A DNA stretch of 64,000 nt from Nephromyces sp. MM_2019 (taxonomy: Eukaryota > Apicomplexa > Aconoidasida > Nephromycida): positions 26,780-90,779 of the forward strand of contig JADHZB010001371.1 in NCBI GenBank assembly GCA_015657535.1. The letters are read 5' to 3'. This document shows positions 48,063 through 60,740 of this stretch, piece by piece (within the stretch, counting starts at the first letter, position 1; every line of letters starts with the position of its first letter). Below the pieces are notes generated by a model. It was given only the letters and a program-made list of their open reading frames with translations. It was not told where the DNA came from and made no database searches. A program made the translations under genes and the position numbers.

Positions 48063-51000
48063 CGAATGTTCAGCCAATTTGTTTATTCCTCACTGGTTCT
48101 GTCAGGATTATGAAAACCCGAAATTCTTATCTCTTGTGGCTGCCATCTTAAACGTACAATGCAGGGATTCTGTTGCACTCCATGGCATGCGCCAATTTTT
48201 GAAGCTAGCCACGGCGGATGGCCAGAATGCTACCCCGGAGTCAGTAAAGGTGGGTGATTTTTTTTTTTTGAGCAGTTGTTTTCTCTTTTAGACTTTGATA
48301 TTGCTAAGAATTGATTGGCTATTGGTATCATAAGTGTAGGTTGAAGTTAAACACCGTGAAAATGCTGAGGCAGCACAGTAGATTTTGAGATTAACTAGTT
48401 CTAAGTCTATTTACTCTATAATCGTCTGCAAAGTGTGGTTATTTCCCCTACCAGCGCTAACTTCTTATTCACCTTCTAGAGTGGCAAGGGCGCTCTAGAA
48501 ACCCCGTTGTCTTGCCCTGGCAATCTCTATGTAATTAGGCTAAAATAAGAGCTCAGTATCACATAGTTTTACTTCTTAGAAACTCTTGCTGCTACTAGTT
48601 TCGTAATCGTATGTTTTTACTTGAATGTATGTGTATTTATTTCTAATTTCCTGTTTAGGCATATAACTTTTAAGCACTGTCTTCTTGTAGAAATATGAGC
48701 TACAGAAAGCTAGATTGGTGGGTTCTGATATCTCTTTTTTTTGCGTTAAGGATGTTGTTTTTCCTCAATATAGACGCACGTTACCTTGTAAGAATTCGTT
48801 ACGCTACAAGCTCATTGCTCTTTATATGATAGAAAGCTAAAGGCTAAATATGATTTTCCGCAGGAAGCACCTCATTTTTGAAGGTTTTTTTGTCAATTTT
48901 TTGTATTATACTAATTATGTAGTTCTCTAATGAATACAAGAAACAAATTGACTAAATGCTGCTGATTAACTTTTTTAAGCTTTTGTGTGCGGATACAGTT
49001 CATTGAAGTTAGTGAGATTGAAAATTGTATACGGAGGGTTAACTACTTCAAGACGAAGGCTCGAAGCATCTTGAAATGCTCACAGTAAGCCATTATAAAT
49101 TACTGCGATACAGATGATATAATTAGCACATTTTCTACTCCAGTATCTAACTTGACTTTCTTTTATACTCAAAACGAGTTTTGGGGCTACGTAACTTCCA
49201 ACTAAATCTATAGCAGCGCTCCATGGCTAGAAAGAAGAAGGATCTTGCGAAATTTTTTAACGCCTCTCAAATGGTTTTTTAATCACAGAAATACTCCACT
49301 TTTATAGCTATTTTATCCGTAATTATTTTAAGGTAGCACATATGTATATTCTTAGTTTATCTAATACTTTTTGAATGCAGAGTGCCTCATAAAAACTGTA
49401 ATTTTAAGATAAATTCGCGCGAATTTCGCGTATAAAGCAATATTCTAGTAGGCTAAAGTTATATAAACTCTCTACTGTCATTTTAAGAAAAATTCGCACA
49501 AATTTGGCGTAGAAGGCGATATTCTAGCAACCATAAGCTATATGAACTTGTTTTTACGCGCAGGTTGATTGCGGATCGATTCAAAGGAAAAGTACCAGAT
49601 AATAAGACTGATTTGCAGTCTCTTCCTGGTATCGGTCCTCAGGTTAGTGTCATCAAAAGCGGTGTTTTTTAGATTTTTATAGCGCCAGCCTCATTCGATC
49701 TTAGTGCAGTATTTTTCTGCCGTGCTTGTGCTGGTTAAAAATTTTAGTCTCATGAGGTACATACCTTTTTTTAGATTTTTTTGTAATAAAGTCAGGCTAC
49801 ACGGGTTCTCCAATATTCTTTGCATTTTGATAAGGCTACTACAATTACGTTTTACTGCCTTACCCCCAGTTTTAATGGATTAGTTCACTATGTATTTTTA
49901 ATTGTGAATTTTAGCGTCTAAAAACGCCGTTTGGTGCTTATTGATATTGTTATGTAGAGTATGTTCATCCTGGTATTAATGAAAATTTTTAAGTCTCTGG
50001 AGACGCATATATAGGCATTGCAGTGTGGTGCTCCATATCTATTTAGTATTGTTTTTTTACCACATTCTTGATAGGGATGGTACCTTATTTAGTATTGGTC
50101 TCCCTAGGTTTACTCTTGCTTTGTTTCAACTCTTATGCCCGTGCCTATTGCTCTTTAACATAAATTACGAGCATCATTGATTAAAACTATTAATCCATAT
50201 GAAAGAGTACACCAAAATATGCAGACTATTTACCAGTGTAAGTACCATATTTCATAAAAAGGCATCTGTTCGATGAGATCCTGTTTATTTATGAATTTTA
50301 TACGGTGTGAAAGTGTAACCTGAACGTTTGAACCCGTGTCTGATATATTGGAGTTTTCGCTTACCTCGTTCAAATTTTCCATTCATGCTATAAAGTTTAA
50401 TTCCTGGAAAAGAATTAAGCACGATCTAAGGATTCCATCAAATGGCACCTTTTATAACTTCATGAAAATTGTGATCTTCTATTTTAGGTCTCTAGTAGAT
50501 TAATGATGTTAACCTTTGAAGAGGCTGTCAAAGGTGGTAAAAAGCTCTTTATGGATCATAATATCCTGCGGGTCTATAAGCGATTAGGGTGGGTCGCTCA
50601 AGATTGTAGTGTGCAGGATGCTCTAAGGTTGGCTCAGAGGTAGGGACTACTTCCTCATTAAAGTACCGTTTTTTCTTCTCGATATTAGCTGTTCAGGTTG
50701 TCTTTTTTGAGCCTAACGGAATGTAGTTACTCTCTAGCAAGCTTACTGAGATCTCTCTACATTTAAGGTATATATAACGTTACTATTCAATCAATGGAAA
50801 ACGCAGTGTAATCATTGCTTAATTTTCCTTCTGTCAGTGTGACTGTAAGTAAGGCTAATGTTAAATTGAGTAACTTGTTAAAATATTTGTCTTCAATGAA
50901 TTTAGAGGGAAAAGATGATAAAATTATAATATCGGCTACTGCTAGGCAGGCAGCACGTAAAACCCGAGAACTAATACAGAAAAAAAATTATTCCAAGAAC

Positions 51001-52900
51001 TTTAATTCTAAAAGAAACTGAAGGTGTATGTAAATTATTAACACCATGTTATAAAAATGATATAAAAAGTAGCTAGTACTAATCGTATGGTGTGCGATAT
51101 CATAACATTTCCAAACGATTGCAATTATCAAGGCTGGCAGGCAGACGCCCTAAAAGCTTCCCATGTTGGATGCACTTACAGACTTTCTTTGTTTTTTTTT
51201 TGTTTTATTTCTGAGCATAGTTTTTATATAGATTGATGCCTCTAGGCCCTTTTATACAATTTTTCAAAAATTTTAGTTGCCTCCTAGAAGGCCCAACTGC
51301 CATAAGATAGAAAATGCGATATTCATCTTTCTATTTTTCCTTAATTTAAAGTTTTATTTCAAGTTAGGCCCCGATAGGGTGTGTAGAAGGAGTAACTGCA
51401 CAGATTCACTTAGCACATCATGGCTGAGCACTTAGTCGCAAACGTAAAAATACTTCTTATTCTAAAGGATACGTGATGAAGTTTCCTGGTACCTTCAAGC
51501 AATGATGAGCATTCACCTACGCTGGAGCATGTCTAACTGAACATATTTGTTTATAATGCTCCGCAAAAACCGCTGCTAATGCTGATAAGCAGGCTGCACG
51601 GCTGTATATACATTGTTAAAAATGCTAATTGATATTGCTCTTTATATATTAGAAAGTTATTAGTTATTTTTTTATTTCACTTTTTTATCAGTAACTATTA
51701 TTATAGTATGTTTAGTCTTTTCATCACAGGTAAATAACGTGCTTGCTTTTTAGAAGAAAATCGAATTTTCAAAGGTATATTCCCATAATAGCAGGCTAAT
51801 TTTCTCTCAGTAAAATTTGGGTTGCTGTTTTGATAAATAATTTTGTAACGTATAGCCTATATATGGCGCGATTATCATGCGCGATAAGCTGCTGTTAGAT
51901 TTTTGGATGCTTATTTGGGCAAAAATTCTAATAAAGTGGCTTGTGTCGTGTATTCTTTGGAAAGTTAGGGGGATTTTTGTTGATATTTTTATTTCAGGAA
52001 AACGTATGATAGAGGATAAATGGGCTATTTGAACGATTATTTTCTCATGTAGGATTATATTTAACATTGCCACGATTTTACAAAAGGGTGTGGGGAAGCT
52101 CAGACCCTGCGCTTTTTATGTTGAAAGATATTTTTTATGCATGGAAAGCATATCTGCACATTGCGCTAGGGTGTGTGTGTAACCTCAAGAGTGTATCTGC
52201 TACCATGCTATACTTGGGAACTTTTATTGGACATGAGCATCACTGAAAGGTTTTATAAGTTCAAGAGAATAATTTTCAAGTTTATTCACTTTTTATTTAA
52301 TTCCTGAGTAACAAATTTATTATAAAACTTTGGGTATTTAATAATTTTTGGTTAAAACAGTAAAGCATCAAGTTAGGTCAGGAGTCTGCTTATGCTTGCT
52401 TGCTTGTGTTGGCTATTTGTAGCTGAGTTCATTTTGTTTCAGCACAAGGTAGTCGCTCCAACAGGTATAAAGTAAGCTTCGTGAGGTGGAATTTTATATA
52501 TGCCATCATGAGATAAAGAGTGTAGGCTCCTGATGGCTAGTTTTTATACCTTTGTAAAGCATCGCTGGCCGTCAAAACCTGTAGCTGTTTGTACGGATTT
52601 CTCTCAGGTTGGTACCATACCCTCAAACGGATGGTTTTATTTGGAAAACATTCAACTTGGCTTGCAGGGTGTGTGTTATGGAGAACCCCAGGTCAGTTTA
52701 ACGCTGATATATTCTTTTGTGAAAAATCAATTTCGTTGAGTTAGCCCCCCTGTTTTTGATATTTAGAAGTTGTTTCGAATACAAAATCCCTGGCCTTTTA
52801 GAAGAACAGTGACGATTTGTGCATTCAAATTCTCAGGTGTAAGAGGTGTCCCCTTTCTGCTATCTGCCCCTCAGCCAACAACGTGAGTGACCTGTTCTAG
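48063..52900 (+). CDS. endonuclease III (Nth)-like HhH-GPD protein lacking the catalytic lysine (5' end missing)
   Basis: The family is a base-excision-repair DNA glycosylase/AP lyase. Exons: 48063-48249, 48999-49084, 49564-49642, 50488-50639, 52541-52691 and 52802-52900; every junction agrees in phase, giving 251 residues. Matches to Nth in order: LSLVAAILNVQCRDSVALHGM (family: LVALMLSSQTKDQVT, with Gln and Asp kept); RRVNYFKTKARSIL (family: GFWRSKVKYI); LQSLPGIGPQ (the hairpin LPGVGPK); FMDHNILRVYKRLGWV (family: VDTHVHRIANRLGW, keeping the catalytic Asp); LENIQLGLQGVC; and a Cys-rich tail RCKRCPLSAIC. The hairpin Lys that forms the Schiff base in Nth is Gln here, so AP-lyase activity should be lost or the role changed. 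The Cys spacing also departs from C-x6-C-x2-C-x5-C. The start codon and first exon were not found. Confidence 0.8.
49402..49550 (+). repeat. diverged 79-bp tandem duplication in an Nth intron
   Basis: Two copies, starting at 49402 and 49481, share TTTTAAGA.AAATTCGC, then TA.AAGGC-like and GATATTCTAG-like blocks, with roughly 15-25% mismatch by eye. The second copy ends about 10 bp before the acceptor at 49563. Confidence 0.7.
50831..51021 (+). CDS. possible alternative terminal exon of the Nth-like gene
   Basis: After a good acceptor (TTTTCCTTCTGTCAG), a frame in the phase required by the donor at 50640 runs 63 codons to TGA. It is Lys/Arg/Ser-rich (ATARQAARKTRELIQKK) and protein-like. If used instead of the exon at 52541, it would replace the Cys-rich C-terminus with a basic tail. 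No internal donor in the needed phase was found, so it cannot be a simple cassette exon. Confidence 0.35.
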
Positions 52901-55900
52901 ATTTTCAGGAAGAAAGCAGCAATATCTAGAATTTCGTTTGATATTACTGTACTTGATTATTGGCTTCTTGCGTCATTTATGAGTATAGAATATGTAGCAG
53001 TTACTGATCATAAGCTTAAGTTGCACATATTTTTCGTGCGGTTATGTGAAGTGGAATGATAGTGGCCAGGTAAACTTTACTTATCTGAATTTCTTTCCGA
53101 TTTTAATGTAGCTTGTTTCTCGCTAGTGGAATATTTTTAGCTCTAAATTTCACTGCTGGTGGATACTGCAAGCACTTAACAACATGGAGTTATTTCAAAA
53201 GGATGAATTGTGATTAAAGTTTAGATGTTTGAAAGAATTTTTTAGGGATCTACTTTGCTTCCTTAACTGCAAGAAACCTAATATTTTAGAATCGAGCTAA
53301 GCACTTTTTCAGCGACCTTAGATATTTTCGAGAGTTCGCTGCGAAGGAATAGGCACTTTTGGAAAACGTGATGCGTTTCTTATCAGTGGTGCTAGTTACG
53401 AAAAATAATTCTACCCGTAAGTTTTGTAATTTCCTGTCTAAAGTTACTGCTGCCACTTCGCGGAGACAGCTACATGGAACTGCTTATCATTCTAATTTAT
53501 TGCGATTGAATTTTTCCGCATCAAAGAAGATAAGAATCTGTATCCTTCAATTTCTAATGGTCTTCACTTGTATCGATAATAGTCACATGTACCCCTGTTC
53601 CCATATTATGCGGCAGTAACTTGTATACTCATTCTATGCTGATTGTCGCCTACTGCGTTGTGATCCATGGTATGTCACAAAGCAGCAAAATTGCAGGCTT
53701 ATCAAGAGTAAATTTGAGTGGTGATGTCTGGTTTTCAAGGCTAGCCATAATTAAAGAATTTACGGCTTATCCTGTTCATGGAGGCAACTTGTAGGAAGCA
53801 ATCAGAGCATACGCCCATTTTTTAAGCATGCATAATGAGCATTGCTCACTTGATCTAGTCCTTAACTTATAATAATAAGGAAAGTGGCATTATAGCAGGC
53901 CGTTCACCATGGCAAAGTGTGCTTATTTAGAGTAAGAGATGGATGGTGCATCAAATTTTACTCGGTGCGAACACACAGCAGGAAGTTCTCAGGCGTCTAA
54001 ATACTGCTGTGCGTGAGTTTAACCTATATGGGACTGAAGCAAGAGTACCCAGATATGTATGCCATCATTTTGCTGTCATTCGTTATTTCTCGCAGTGTAG
54101 CTAATGAGGGTATCAAAATAGAGCGGATCTTCTGTGGAGACCACTCCCGTATTAACAAAATGCCCGCGACTACCTAAGGCTATAAAGATATTGAGCTTAA
54201 AATTTGTATAGTCTTCATCGAGTTGCTCACAAATTGTTTTTGTTGCGCATTTCGCTTTTTGATGCGATTCACAAGTTCCGTCGTCGCTTCTCGTCCCCAT
54301 ACGGGAAAAAAGCACTTTTGATCAGGTCATAAAGCTCTTGAAAGTAATTTGCTTATTGATATCCACGTGATTATGCGCATGAGATGGAGTGTGATATCAT
54401 CGCGGGGAGATGTGTTCTGTTGTTTGATACACGCAAGGAGGAAGGTATTGAGTAGAAATATTTGTCTTTATTTTTAGATAATGGCCGCTACTGAGTTCAT
54501 CTTCACCTTGTGGGCACGTTAGAATGTCTTTCAGGGGGGGCAAGTCCACTGATATGAACGCGCTGCTGTGTTCAAATTTAGTGTCTAGGATGTTTTCCTT
54601 CTTTAAGAATTTGTATCGTACTTACCAATTTGCAACTATTTTAATAAGCATTTTTTGTGCGCTATGGTATTAATTTTTTGGGTCAAAAGGATGCAAGGCT
54701 ACTTTAAGCTTTATCCATCGTGGCGTAGTGTGGTGAACCCCGCGGGTTGTGCCTGAGCTAGTGCACCCGCTTGGTTGAGAGTAGACTGTCAAGAATACGT
54801 TTAATGCTTTGTGGTATAGTATTTCTAGAGACGGAGTCAAGGCCTTTTTAAATATCCTATGCTTCATCAAAAAATTTACCCGCGAGAGATTTTAAGGCTC
54901 TAATTATGCACTAGCTGGTAGCAGTATATTTTGCGGGAGAAATTTAGGACTAAATTAATTCCAGAGTTTGTAGCTACAAAGGCCTAAGTATGCTTCGTAA
55001 GTACCTACGTGCGTTATTATCATCCCGACATGGCGAATACAAGAAGTTGCTGTTATTTTGGAGGCGATTAATAGCATCGTAAACGCTGCGGGTCTTTTTT
55101 ACTGAAGAAGCTTCCTCACACGACTCAAGTTACATTGTGGTGCGCAGTAGCAAGGCCCTTTGGGGCATCAGGCAAAATAATGATGCGATGAGTGCTACAG
55201 TTGGGGCAAAAACCTGCAGATATTATTTGCAACAATGGCAGTCCCCATGGGTAAGCAGAAACTCTCGGAACTATAGGGTATTTTGTAACGCCCCCGTGGA
55301 GCAAACTTGTCCTAGGTTACAATGGGGGCTTAAGCATTCGGGGGAGGTCATTTCGATCTTGGTAGCCAGCTCAACACCTATTTCGGTACTACCTGGAGAA
55401 TATGCGCAGACCCGGCGTCACAAGTTCCATTCACACTGTAGAATATCCAACCGAAAAACGTATAGTACACCCTCCACCCATGAAAAGCTACTGCTAATAG
55501 GATCAATGAAGTCATACTTTTTTGGGTCACGGAGCTAAGAGACTTATAAGGTGCACATATACGCCGAGGCGGTGCAGTATCCGCCACCGGCGCGCTTTTA
55601 CGCTGTAGTTGAGCTACTGGTGGTTCTCATTGAAATGCGAGGAAATAGACGCTACTCGAAATTTGTGGCATAAAATACATAGCTTATACCATGATCCAAT
55701 TTTACAAGCCCTTGCGCGGCTTCCTCAGAGAACAGCCTCCTTGAGCTTGCTCCGTTGCAACCTTTTTTACTATGGCTAAATTCCGAGGAGAATCCTGTGT
55801 GCCTATTTATACCTGAAATATTCTTGATTAGGGAATCCTTGCTGCCGCGGTTTAGAATAAAGGAGCGTTGAACATTTAAAGTCGCTAGACTTTGCTCACG

Positions 55901-57202
55901 GCGACCGGGAAACCAGTGAATTTCAATACGTTTTGACATATATCACAACTTCGGATATATGGGCGAGAATTGCATACGCTTACAAGGCCTTAGTAGCTAT
56001 TATCGGCCAAACGGAAAAGGCCTATCCACGTAGATATTTGCTGTATTCGAGGTAGCACGGATGGTCTGCTTCCCGCTACTTTCCTCAGAAACACGGTAGA
56101 GGGTGAATCTTGGATATTGTTCGGATATGTGACATGAATAGTTTTGTTCCGAGGTTGCTCATGCACCCTAAAAACTGCTATAGGTGTGCGCAGTTTGGAG
56201 TGCTGTAGTGAAAGTGGGTCTTGATATGCTTCATGCTGATACATCAGCAGTAAAATAATTATGTTGCTTGAAAAAAAATAAAGCAAGTAATTGTATAGTG
56301 CCCCATACTTGACTCTTCGAGTGAATTAAAACAAACTTCAGGTGCTATCTGGCGTGGGTTAATTTGTTATATACGTAGAAAAAATAGGTGCCGCTAGTTC
56401 TTACTCTTCGAGGGTCCATGAATAAGATTAGTGACAATCAAAAAAGTACGGTGATATCGACCCTCTAAAGATTTTTTGGCGAGTCGTAAGTAAAGTATAC
56501 ACCAGTTGCACCGCTTACTGAGTTGCACGGCCGGGGGTTGCTCCATATGATTTGCGAAGCAAACCAAGCATGGGCCGCAGCTAGTGGCAAGTGCGTAGCC
56601 AATGAAAATGTTATTTATACTAACAGACAAAAAAAAATCAGAAATTGTCCCACAGAAATTGGATATCAGTTTGATATTATCACGTACTCAAGCAAGTTGC
56701 AATGTATTTACTCACTTCAATTAATCCATCTAAGACTGCTTGAGTTGTCCCCCATATTGGGAAAAACAAGAGAAGCGCTTTTGCGTAGTGTAGCGAAAAG
56801 TTTGCTGCCAGTGACTTTGAGTGAATAGAATGTATCGTCATTAAGATGTGCATGCAAAACCATTTGCAGCTCAGCTGCGTTCTTTCGGCCCAAAAATACG
56901 GGGAGGAAGCTACACTCATGTATAGACTGAAAAAGATCGTATTAAATGACATCTAGCCATGCAGTATAAATTAAATTGGAGTGTCGGTAATCATTAATTA
57001 ATGCTTTGTCTAGTGCATGTTAACATTAGTATTTTTTTTCAACTACAAGGGGTATTAGATGAAGGCGCTGAGTATCGAAATACTGCACCGAACACCGGAA
57101 GATAAGAGGCTGCAGCATTTTAGAACTGTAGTTTGGGTAAACGAAAAGGGGAGGAACAAGTAAAAACATAAAGTGCATTATCCCTGGTGGGTGCGATCAC
57201 CC
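52901..57202. other. gene-poor interval after the Nth-like gene
   Basis: 4.3 kb with no convincing exon. The longest frame (55137-55538, plus, 133 codons) has neither a domain nor splice partners. The ATG frame at 57059-57163, just before the next gene, might be a first exon (donor TGG|GTAAAC), but no acceptor was found. Confidence 0.4.
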
Positions 57203-59442
57203 ATGATATCGCACATGGATGTCTCAGACATTATGCATGGGCCACCGGAGGAGGATGCCCACAAAGAAGTAGAAATTAATCATGGAGAGGAAGAAGCTGA
57301 TTCAAAGCTAATTACAGAGGCTGGGAAAAAGGGCACGACATTAGAGACCCTGAAGTCTGACGACGGCTCAGAGGAACAGTCCAATTTTGTTGAGCGAACA
57401 GAAGATATTGCTCCTCAAAGAAGTTCTACCATAAGCAGAGGTTTGAGAAAAGCAATAGTGAGAAGAGCATTTGGAGAAGATACTAATGCCTCGCCGCACT
57501 CAGAATGTGGTTCAATTTGCGCAAGCTTCCTATCAATAAATAATCCCACTACAGTAAAGTATGTAACAGCAAAAACTGAAGAAACTTTGAGCGAGGCTGG
57601 AGTAAAACGTGAAGAGCAAATAAGATTTAGAAAGATACTGAAACAACATGAAATTCAAGCTGAAGGTGTAGAAAGAATTGGGCAACCTAAAGAAACGGTA
57701 GAAGCACCGGAGCACTCGAAAAAAAGTCTGCTACATCATGTTAGAGAAGGAAAAGAGCCACTAAATGGATTAAACGTTTTCAGTTGTGGGCAAGAGGGAT
57801 ACCATATCCAAGATCCAATTGCCTTGACGGATCACTATTCCATAGGAGAATTAAAAAACCAACTTGCCAGCGACTCTAAAAAGATTAATGGAGCTCTACC
57901 AATTGATGCGGTGCTAAAAAACAAGGAACGTGAAAATGAGCACCCTGGGAGGCCACATAGAAGCTGGAGCAGTACATCGCAGAAACGGTCAAGCACTTCC
58001 ACTATTGGAGAAAACTCAGACTATACTCATCAAAGGTGGGGCAGCAGTGGATTTAGCAACCGCAATAGACTGAAACTTCATTTCACTAGCGCTGAAGAGC
58101 AAGAGCTTGAGAAAGAACAGTTGGAAATTTCAGATATTTCGGTACGAAAAAAAGAATACCAGACCTTCCTGGAGGCCAAGACAAGTGCTCTAGAAACAGA
58201 AAACGCTTCTACAGATTTGACAGAAAATATACCACGCCAGAAAAAAGTAACTTTAATAGTGAATCAAGGCACACCAGGAGGCGATGAGAGCTATGCAGAA
58301 AGTGGAGAAATAGCAAAGGATTTTTCAGAAAAGCAAAAGGAAGGAAAGAGCGAATTAGAATCCTTACGTAGCGAGGAGGCCTCTTATAAGTCCTCATCTT
58401 CCGATTCTGGAAATCACAGTTTAAGCGGACAAGAAAATAGAACAGTACTGCACAGCAGAGTAGCAGAATTCGAGCAGCGAGTACCGCATCTCGCAAAAAA
58501 TGAGTGCCTCCAGGATAGTCATTATGAGGCACAAAAGGCTCCAAAATCCAGAAACAAAAAGTATCAGGGTAAGGGCAAAGTATCCCCCGGAAACCAGCTT
58601 ATTGGCCTTGATACTACAACTTGCAAACTCCCCACTATTTCAGAAACTGCACCCACAGCCTTGGAGGCTTCAAGCGATGAGAAATTAATAGACGAATCAT
58701 GCTCAACTGAAGAAAAACCTCATAGACATTCCGGAGACTTAGGTGAAAAATCCTTGGATATGCCTAGCAAAGAGATTGGAGATAAACAGGATAAAATTCC
58801 GTCCAGCAAGGATGAAAAGCAGCAAAATCAGAACAGCGAGCTCCTCCTTAAATCATTGGGACAACAAAATGAAATTCGAACTGAAAGAAAAGATCCCCCA
58901 CGCCGTAAAGCCGCCAAGAAAAATATTGTGAAGGACTCCAAAAGAGGAATCGCAGCAAACGATAAGGTTGCTCATATTGAAAATGTAGATGAACGATTAG
59001 GAGAAATAGAAAACAGCTTTCCAACCGAAGGTGATCTTAATTTCAAGAAATCCTATCCTTTTCAAGTTCGTAGATATGAAATCCCACAAGATGAAATTTC
59101 AAATACGTTGCTCACCTTACGGTATAAGGCAAAACTAATCAGAATAAAGCAGAAAAACCTGCTTTCGTATATTGAACTCTTGCATCTGAGTGATATTATG
59201 AAAGACGACATTAGCAGTCTGCGTGAAGAAAATGATAAAAATGAGGACATGAAACTCTAAAGTGTACATCAGAATTGAAGCAAACTGCAAGCACAATGTC
59301 GACATTAAAGAGGCAGGCGGAACATTTAGAAGCGCACAGAGAATACAAGTGGACATATGGTGGACCCTTTCGTCTGATGAAGCTCCAGCACGGTCATGGA
59401 AATAACCACAATCCATTAGAAATACGAGAAATGCTAACTTAG
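57203..59442 (+). CDS. charged, Ser/Glu/Lys-rich coiled-coil protein of unknown function
   Basis: The first in-frame ATG is 57203. The long exon runs to 59222 and joins in phase 1 across a 50-bp intron (C|GTGAAG ... CATCAG) to 59273-59442, giving 729 residues; without splicing the frame stops at 59260. The body is very polar (Glu, Lys and Ser with many Gln and Asn), with probable coiled coils near EEQELEKEQLEI and in the C-terminal third. The end is more ordered: RRYEIPQDEISNTLLTLRY and KLIRIKQKNLLSYIELLHL lead into STLKRQAEHLEAHREYKWTY in the second exon, followed by a His/Asn-rich tail. No catalytic motif, signal peptide or membrane segment was seen. A structural or scaffold role is possible but not shown. 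The frame may extend a little upstream of 57203 through an unseen exon. Confidence 0.65.
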
Positions 59443-60284
59443 CTAAAACAGCAATTCTTCTCTCGCTTCAACTTAAAATAATTGACACAGCCAATTGTGG
59501 TACGGAAAACGGGCTGACAAGCTTATTGCCTTCTACTAATCCATATCCAAAAGGTAAGCTAAACGTGTATCAATAAATAACAAGAGAAATACGCCACTAA
59601 ATAGAACGCTCCCGTGTGCCTAGATTTATATGTAGTTGAGAATTCAGTTAATGAGGGGTATATATCTTATAACCAAGTTTTTAAGCGCCAAAAGCTAATT
59701 TACGATTTCTGTGCCTTTATCTGTGAGCGTAATCACTTTTCATCCTCACGTGGAAGAAAGGAGCATATTACGAGCAGCAGGGTGATCCGAAAAAATCCAA
59801 CATTCTGTTATATTGTATTTACAATAATGTGAATTTAGCAGACTTGATAAGCATCTTACCTTTCAAGCTGTATCTGACTACCTAGGTAACACATTCATAC
59901 CCTACCCATTTAGCAAATACTCCATGATACTGAATAGAATACACTCCTTGGAGTGCGGATAAAATGTCGAATGCACAAAGCTAGGTTGAAGCAAAAGCAG
60001 GGGGATAGCAAGCGCTTCATTAGCATCTAGTACCAATGGCAACATAGTTGCACAGTAAAATCGATGTTATTCTAAGCTTTTTGATGCAAGTTTTTCCGTG
60101 GTTGTTAACTTCTATTTAAGAAGTAAGTTAAACTGTTTTATCTAAAGCATCCTTGTCAGGATTCTTTTCAAAAGAAAATATTACATCATATTTTTGTATA
60201 TATCGAAATATTTATATGCTAGTTTTAACTAGTGCATTATTAACACACATCAGGTAAGCGGAAAATATAACTCCAGCCAATTAC
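59443..60284. other. convergent intergenic region
   Basis: It lies between the plus-strand stop at 59442 and the minus-strand coding pieces below 60.5 kb, so it should hold the 3' ends of both. No poly(A) signal or RNA gene could be assigned by eye. Confidence 0.4.
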
Positions 60285-60740
60285 TCAAGTAACCCAAGTG
60301 AAGCACAAAAACAACGGTGATAGCAATAATTGCATAAAATTTGACGGTGCACACACTATAAAAAAAGCCTTTATGGCCCTTTCACGATTAAAAGCAGTGA
60401 GAATTCTCTCAGAATAAAAGTTGGGATTTCCATGCCCAATTCCAAAATACGGATTATCCAACATAAAAAGCAATCTCCAAGCATCGGGGATATCTTCTAA
60501 AAAGCGCTATCAGTAATAAGTTAAACAATTTTTCAAACTTTCAGCCATTCTTTTTGTACTATAGGAAGAGCAGCCCAAGCAATTCAGAAAGAATAGCCTT
60601 GAAACCGTGCTTTTCACTAAAGAATTTTTCCCGCACTTTTTGAACCTAGGGGCCTTAGAGACTCCCCGTAAGACCATTACCAAGCCGCGGATAATCAACT
60701 CTTGTTCAGAATAGCCAGGTACACTTGATATAACAAAATA
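60285..60740 (-). CDS. minus-strand exons of an unrecognised helical protein
   Basis: Two clear pieces. 60645 downward follows the acceptor CCCCTAG and encodes VQKVREKFFSEKHGFKAILS, a helical reading. 60496-60357 follows CGCTTTTTAG and encodes DIPDAWRLLFMLDNPYFGIG and onwards to NRERAIK, with a possible donor ATA|GTGTGT, or reads through to a stop at 60285. The junction between them is not settled, since the second needs phase 1. The composition is strongly protein-like. It may be the 3' part of the gene whose exons are seen at 62.2-64.0 kb. Confidence 0.45.

Noticed and set aside
55137..55538. 133-codon plus-strand frame
   Set aside because: It starts at GTG and has no domain and no splice signals in phase; it looks like a chance frame in a balanced-composition region.
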